From Streptantibioticus_A sp037034305 (GTDB lineage: Bacteria; Actinomycetota; Actinomycetes; Streptomycetales; Streptomycetaceae), in the NCBI GenBank assembly GCA_037034305.1, contig JBAGJY010000014.1, positions 1 through 64,000 of the forward strand: 64,000 nucleotides of DNA, written 5' to 3'. Under the pieces are notes generated by a model, which made no database searches, was not told where the DNA came from, and saw only the letters and a list, made by a program, of their open reading frames with translations. This document shows positions 60,296 to 64,000 of the stretch, piece after piece. The translations under genes and the position numbers were made by a program. Positions within the stretch are counted from its first letter, which is position 1, and each line of letters starts with the position of its first letter.

Positions 60296-60895
60296 CTACC
60301 CGGAATAGGAGCCGTCCAGGGCGGCGAAGGCACCGAGCGCGAGGCGGCGCAGCAGCGCGCCGGTCGCCTGCCGGCCGGGCAGCTCGCCGCTCAGGCCGAG
60401 GTGGGGCGTGGAGTTGAGCAGGCCGAAGACCGCGTGCACGGCCGCCCGCACCTCCACCTCGGTGGCGTCCGGGTGCCGCTGGCGCACCACCTCGACCCAC
60501 AGCTCGACGTACTGCCGCTGCAGTTGGCGCACCAGCTTGCGGTCGGAGTCCCGCAGCCGGTCCAGCTCGCGGTCGTGCAGCACGATCAGCGGGCGGTCGT
60601 CCAGGGCGAACTCGACGTGTCCGCGCACCAGCGCGTCCAGCGCGCGCATCGGGTCGGCCGCCTCGGCCACCCGCCGCTTGCCCTCGGCGAGCAGTCGGCC
60701 GCTGATGCCGACCAGCAGTTCGGCGAGCATGGCGTCCTTGCCCGCGAAGTGCCGGTAGAGGCCGGGGCCACTGATGCCGACCGCGGCACCGATCTCGTCG
60801 ACACCGACGCCGTGGAAACCGCGCTCGGCGAAGAGCTGTGCGGCTTCCCTCAGGATCTGCTCGCGCCGGGTCCCCCCGGCCTTCGTCGGCTGCAT
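60296..60895 (-). CDS. TetR-family regulator of the acyl-CoA locus
   Basis: This 199-residue protein has the N-terminal HTH GVDEIGAAVGISGPGLYRHFAGKDAMLAELL (about 30-60) and a C-terminal domain with RALDALVRGHVEFALDDRPLIVLHDREL, as in actinobacterial regulators of acyl-CoA genes. ATG 60895 is next to a 27-bp palindrome shared with the divergent carboxylase genes, so it probably represses both directions and may respond to an acyl-CoA. Confidence 0.9.
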   Translation of the reverse strand: MQPTKAGGTRREQILREAAQLFAERGFHGVGVDEIGAAVGISGPGLYRHFAGKDAMLAELLVGISGRLLAEGKRRVAEAADPMRALDALVRGHVEFALDDRPLIVLHDRELDRLRDSDRKLVRQLQRQYVELWVEVVRQRHPDATEVEVRAAVHAVFGLLNSTPHLGLSGELPGRQATGALLRRLALGAFAALDGSYSG

Positions 60896-60926
60896 GGAAT
60901 TAATTGTAGACAGATGCGTTAGCGGG

Positions 60927-60953
60927 CGTTAACCTGAGGTCATCAGGTTAACG
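60927..60953. promoter_or_regulatory. 27-bp operator palindrome between TetR and carboxyltransferase genes
   Basis: Arm CGTTAACCTGA (60927-60937) pairs perfectly with TCAGGTTAACG (60943-60953) around GGTCA. Extra GTTA-type half-sites flank it (60918-60921 region and 60957-60961). It is the probable TetR operator for the divergent genes. Confidence 0.85.
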
Positions 60954-60993
60954 ACCATTAACATCCGCGCCGTGGGCAAGGGGGCTCAAGGCA

Positions 60994-62631
60994 ATGCGTG
61001 ACACCGCACCACCCGCGCTGCGCAGCGCGGTCGACCCGACATCCGAGGCCTTCGCGGCCAACGCCGCCGCGCACGCCGATCTGTCGGCCGGGCTGCGCGA
61101 GAAGCTCGCCGCGGCCCGGCTCGGTGGCGGCGAGAAGGCCCGCGCCCGGCACACCGCGCGCGGCAAGCTGCTGCCGCGGGACCGGGTGGACGGGCTGCTG
61201 GACCCCGGCTCGCCCTTCCTCGAGCTGGCCCCGCTGGCGGCGGACGGGATGTACGACGGGCAGGCGCCCGCGGCCGGAGTGATCGCCGGGATCGGCCGGG
61301 TCGCGGGCCGCGAGGTGGTGGTGGTCGCCAACGACGCCACGGTCAAGGGCGGCACGTACTACCCGATCACGGTCAAGAAGCATCTGCGCGCCCAGGAAGT
61401 GGCGCTGGACAACCGGCTGCCGTGTGTCTACCTGGTGGACTCCGGCGGCGCCTTCCTGCCGCGCCAGGACGAGGTCTTCCCGGACCGCGAGCACTTCGGC
61501 CGGATCTTCTACAACCAGGCGACGATGTCGGCGCGCGGCATCCCGCAGATCGCGGCGGTACTGGGGTCGTGCACCGCGGGCGGCGCCTACGTACCGGCGA
61601 TGAGCGACGAGGCGGTGATCGTCCGCAACCAGGGCACGATCTTCCTCGGCGGTCCGCCGCTGGTGAAGGCGGCCACCGGCGAGGTGGTCACCGCCGAGGA
61701 ACTGGGCGGCGGAGAGGTGCACTCCAAGGTCTCCGGCGTGACCGACCACCTGGCCGAGGACGACGCCCACGCCCTGCGCATCGTGCGGAACATCGTGGGC
61801 ACCCTGCCGCGGCGCGGACCGCTGCCGTGGTCGGTCACTGAGGTCGAGGAACCGGCCGTCGACCCCGCCGGACTGTACGGCGCGGTGCCGGTCGACTCCC
61901 GCACCCCCTATGACGTGCGGGAGGTCATCGCCCGACTGGTGGACGGCAGCCGCTTCGCCGAGTTCAAGGCGGAGTACGGCACGACCCTGGTCACCGGCTT
62001 CGCCCGGCTGCACGGCCACCCGGTGGGCATCGTCGCCAACAACGGCATCCTGTTCGCCGAATCGGCGCTCAAGGGCGCCCACTTCATCGAGTTGTGCGAC
62101 CAGCGCGGCATCCCGCTGCTGTTCCTGCAGAACATCTCCGGCTTCATGGTCGGCAGGCAGTACGAGGCGGGCGGCATCGCCAAGCACGGCGCCAAGATGG
62201 TCACCGCCGTCGCCTGCACCCGGGTACCCAAGCTGACCGTGGTGATCGGCGGCTCGTACGGCGCGGGCAACTACTCGATGTGCGGCCGGGCCTACTCCCC
62301 CCGCTTCCTGTGGATGTGGCCCAACGCGAAGATCTCGGTGATGGGCGGTGAGCAGGCCGCCTCCGTGCTCGCCACCGTCAAGCGGGACCAGATGGAGGCG
62401 GCGGGCCAGCAGTGGCCGGTCGAGGAGGAGGAGCGGTTCAAGTCCCCGATCCGCGCCCAGTACGAGACCCAGGGCAACGCCTACTACGCGACCGCCCGGC
62501 TCTGGGACGACGGGGTGATCGACCCGCTGGAGACCCGCACGGTCCTCGGCCTCGCCCTGACGGCCTGCGCCAACGCGCCCATTCCGCAACGGGATCCGCA
62601 GGCTCCCGGCTACGGCGTCTTCCGGATGTAG
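60994..62631 (+). CDS. Acyl-CoA carboxyltransferase (methylcrotonyl-CoA carboxylase beta type)
   Basis: This 545-residue crotonase-fold carboxyltransferase carries LGSCTAGGAYVPAMSDE (N-half oxyanion region) and VIGGSYGAGNYSMCGRAYSPRFLWMWPNAKISVMGGEQAASV (C-half), features of the methylcrotonyl/geranyl-CoA class. The length fits AccD1/LiuB (about 535). ATG 60994 is used. The next gene, biotin carboxylase, follows 13 nt later. With the dehydrogenase and thioesterase nearby this points to leucine catabolism; propionyl or acetyl substrates are less likely. Confidence 0.93.
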   Translation: MRDTAPPALRSAVDPTSEAFAANAAAHADLSAGLREKLAAARLGGGEKARARHTARGKLLPRDRVDGLLDPGSPFLELAPLAADGMYDGQAPAAGVIAGIGRVAGREVVVVANDATVKGGTYYPITVKKHLRAQEVALDNRLPCVYLVDSGGAFLPRQDEVFPDREHFGRIFYNQATMSARGIPQIAAVLGSCTAGGAYVPAMSDEAVIVRNQGTIFLGGPPLVKAATGEVVTAEELGGGEVHSKVSGVTDHLAEDDAHALRIVRNIVGTLPRRGPLPWSVTEVEEPAVDPAGLYGAVPVDSRTPYDVREVIARLVDGSRFAEFKAEYGTTLVTGFARLHGHPVGIVANNGILFAESALKGAHFIELCDQRGIPLLFLQNISGFMVGRQYEAGGIAKHGAKMVTAVACTRVPKLTVVIGGSYGAGNYSMCGRAYSPRFLWMWPNAKISVMGGEQAASVLATVKRDQMEAAGQQWPVEEEERFKSPIRAQYETQGNAYYATARLWDDGVIDPLETRTVLGLALTACANAPIPQRDPQAPGYGVFRM

Positions 62632-62644
62632 GGGGGATCACCAG

Positions 62645-64000
62645 ATGTTCGAGACGGTCCTTGTGGCGAACCGGGGCGAGATCGCCGTCCGGGTGATCCG
62701 GACCCTGCGGCGGCTCGGCATCCGCTCCGTCGCGGTCCACAGCGACGCCGACGCCGAGGCGCGCCATGTACGGGAGGCCGACCAGGCGGTGCGCATCGGG
62801 CCGCCCGCGGCCACCCAGAGCTATCTGTCGATCGAGCGGCTGCTGGAGGCGGCGGAGCGCACCGGCGCCCAGGCGGTCCACCCGGGCTACGGCTTCCTCG
62901 CCGAGAACGCCGCGTTCGCCCGGGCCTGCGAGGAAGCGGGCCTGGTCTTCATCGGCCCCCCGGCCGACGCCATCGAGTTGATGGGCGACAAGATCCGCGC
63001 CAAGGAGACGGTGCGGGCGGCGGGCGTACCGGTCGTCCCCGGCAGCGACGGCAGCGGCCTCAGCGACGCCCAACTCATCGACGCCGCACGGAAGATCGGC
63101 ACCCCGGTGCTGCTCAAGCCCTCGGCGGGCGGCGGCGGCAAGGGCATGCGCCTGGTCCGCGACGAGGCACTGCTGGCCGAGGAGATCGCCGCCGCCCGCC
63201 GGGAGGCGCTGGGCTCCTTCGGCGATGACACCCTGCTGGTGGAGCGGTGGATCGACCGCCCGAGGCACATCGAGATCCAGGTGCTGGCCGACGGCCACGG
63301 CCAGGTGGTGCACCTCGGCGAGCGCGAGTGCTCACTGCAACGCCGCCACCAGAAGGTCATCGAGGAGGCGCCGTCCGTACTGCTGGACGAAGCGACCCGC
63401 TCGGCCATGGGCGAGGCCGCCGTACAGGCGGCCCGCTCCTGCGGCTACCGGGGCGCGGGCACGGTGGAGTTCATCGTGCCCGGCGCCGACCCGGCCGCCT
63501 ACTGCTTCATGGAGATGAACACCCGGCTCCAAGTGGAGCATCCGGTGACCGAGTTGGTGACCGGACTCGACCTGGTCGAGTGGCAGTTGCGGGTCGCCGC
63601 CGGGGAGTCGCTGCCGTTCGGGCAGGCCGACATCGCGCTGACCGGGCATGCCGTGGAGGCCCGGATCTGCGCCGAGACCGCCCGGGTGAACGGCGACCGG
63701 GTGGACTTCCTGCCCTCGGCCGGACCGGTACTGGCGCTGCACGAACCCGACGGCGAGGGCGTGCGCGTCGACTCGGGGCTGGCACTCGGCAGCGAGGTGG
63801 GCACCGCGTACGACCCCATGGTGGCCAAGGTGATCGCGTACGGCCCGGACCGCCCGACGGCGCTGCGCCGACTGCGCGCCGCGCTCGCCGACACCGTGGT
63901 GCTCGGGGTCGACACCAACACCGCTTTCCTACGGCGGCTGTTGGCGCATCCGGCCGTCGCCCGCGGTGAGCTGGACACCGGTCTGATCGACCGTGACGCG
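62645..64000 (+). CDS. Acyl-CoA carboxylase alpha subunit, biotin carboxylase domain (C-terminus beyond window)
   Basis: The frame is open to the right edge (452 residues visible). The biotin carboxylase domain is complete or nearly so: VLVANRGEIAVRVIRTLRRLG, VHPGYGFLAENA, GDKIRAKE, the ATP-grasp KPSAGGGGKGMRLV, HIEIQVLADGHG, CSLQRRHQKVIEEAP and FMEMNTRLQVEHPVTELVTG. The biotinyl domain lies past the edge. It begins 13 nt after the carboxyltransferase gene and forms the two-subunit enzyme with it. Confidence 0.95.
   Translation, partial: MFETVLVANRGEIAVRVIRTLRRLGIRSVAVHSDADAEARHVREADQAVRIGPPAATQSYLSIERLLEAAERTGAQAVHPGYGFLAENAAFARACEEAGLVFIGPPADAIELMGDKIRAKETVRAAGVPVVPGSDGSGLSDAQLIDAARKIGTPVLLKPSAGGGGKGMRLVRDEALLAEEIAAARREALGSFGDDTLLVERWIDRPRHIEIQVLADGHGQVVHLGERECSLQRRHQKVIEEAPSVLLDEATRSAMGEAAVQAARSCGYRGAGTVEFIVPGADPAAYCFMEMNTRLQVEHPVTELVTGLDLVEWQLRVAAGESLPFGQADIALTGHAVEARICAETARVNGDRVDFLPSAGPVLALHEPDGEGVRVDSGLALGSEVGTAYDPMVAKVIAYGPDRPTALRRLRAALADTVVLGVDTNTAFLRRLLAHPAVARGELDTGLIDRDA

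Overview
The window looks like chromosomal DNA of a Streptomyces or close relative. It is GC-rich with strong third-position G/C bias, has many GTG starts, XRE(DUF5753)/DUF397 and PucR-type genes, a 429-residue actinobacterial citrate synthase, and a leucine-type acyl-CoA operon. From memory, the citrate synthase, ureohydrolase and carboxylase blocks resemble the S. coelicolor gene order. I saw no tRNA, rRNA, transposase, CRISPR array or prophage.

Region 1 (1-16.6 kb) is the edge of a modular polyketide cluster. A giant type I PKS (1-6474, minus strand, C-terminus beyond the left edge) reads ACP - KS-AT(malonyl)-KR-ACP - KS-(AT...). It begins with a free-standing ACP and no loading AT, so its starter is probably delivered in trans. 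Divergent from it is a GT-B glycosyltransferase. Then come a YdbS/YdbT-like PH-domain membrane pair, a small membrane protein, a NarL-type two-component system, a large LuxR-family (LAL) regulator and a type II thioesterase. ACCCCTA-type repeats occur in front of both the PKS/glycosyltransferase pair and the thioesterase, suggesting shared control.

Region 2 (17-34.5 kb) is mixed chromosome. It holds MarR and TetR regulators with visible operators, DedA, a copper chaperone behind a CsoR-like operator, a short-chain dehydrogenase, citrate synthase, RecD2 and ribokinase. A LacI-controlled, translationally coupled three-gene carbohydrate operon follows (Gfo/Idh/MocA, DUF993, TIM-barrel isomerase), then a MarR-GNAT fusion, a second TIM-barrel isomerase and a lipoprotein.

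Region 3 (34.5-51.1 kb) is a fused ABC exporter followed by a defence island. A type I restriction-modification system is split: hsdR (with a YgjP-like metallopeptidase) lies on one side, and hsdM-hsdS plus an upstream RloA/RloB (AbiL-like) pair on the other. Between them sit an XRE-DUF397 pair, two coupled small proteins on the opposite strand, and an AT-richer small gene with its own terminator.

Region 4 (51.2-64 kb) is catabolic. A PucR regulator with an expanded internal repeat is divergent from a sodium:solute symporter, an agmatinase-family ureohydrolase and a ThDP-dependent enzyme. A phosphatase-like gene follows. The window ends in a leucine-type acyl-CoA catabolic locus: TesB thioesterase, acyl-CoA dehydrogenase and TetR on one strand, carboxyltransferase and biotin carboxylase (cut by the right edge) on the other, around a near-perfect 27-bp palindrome.
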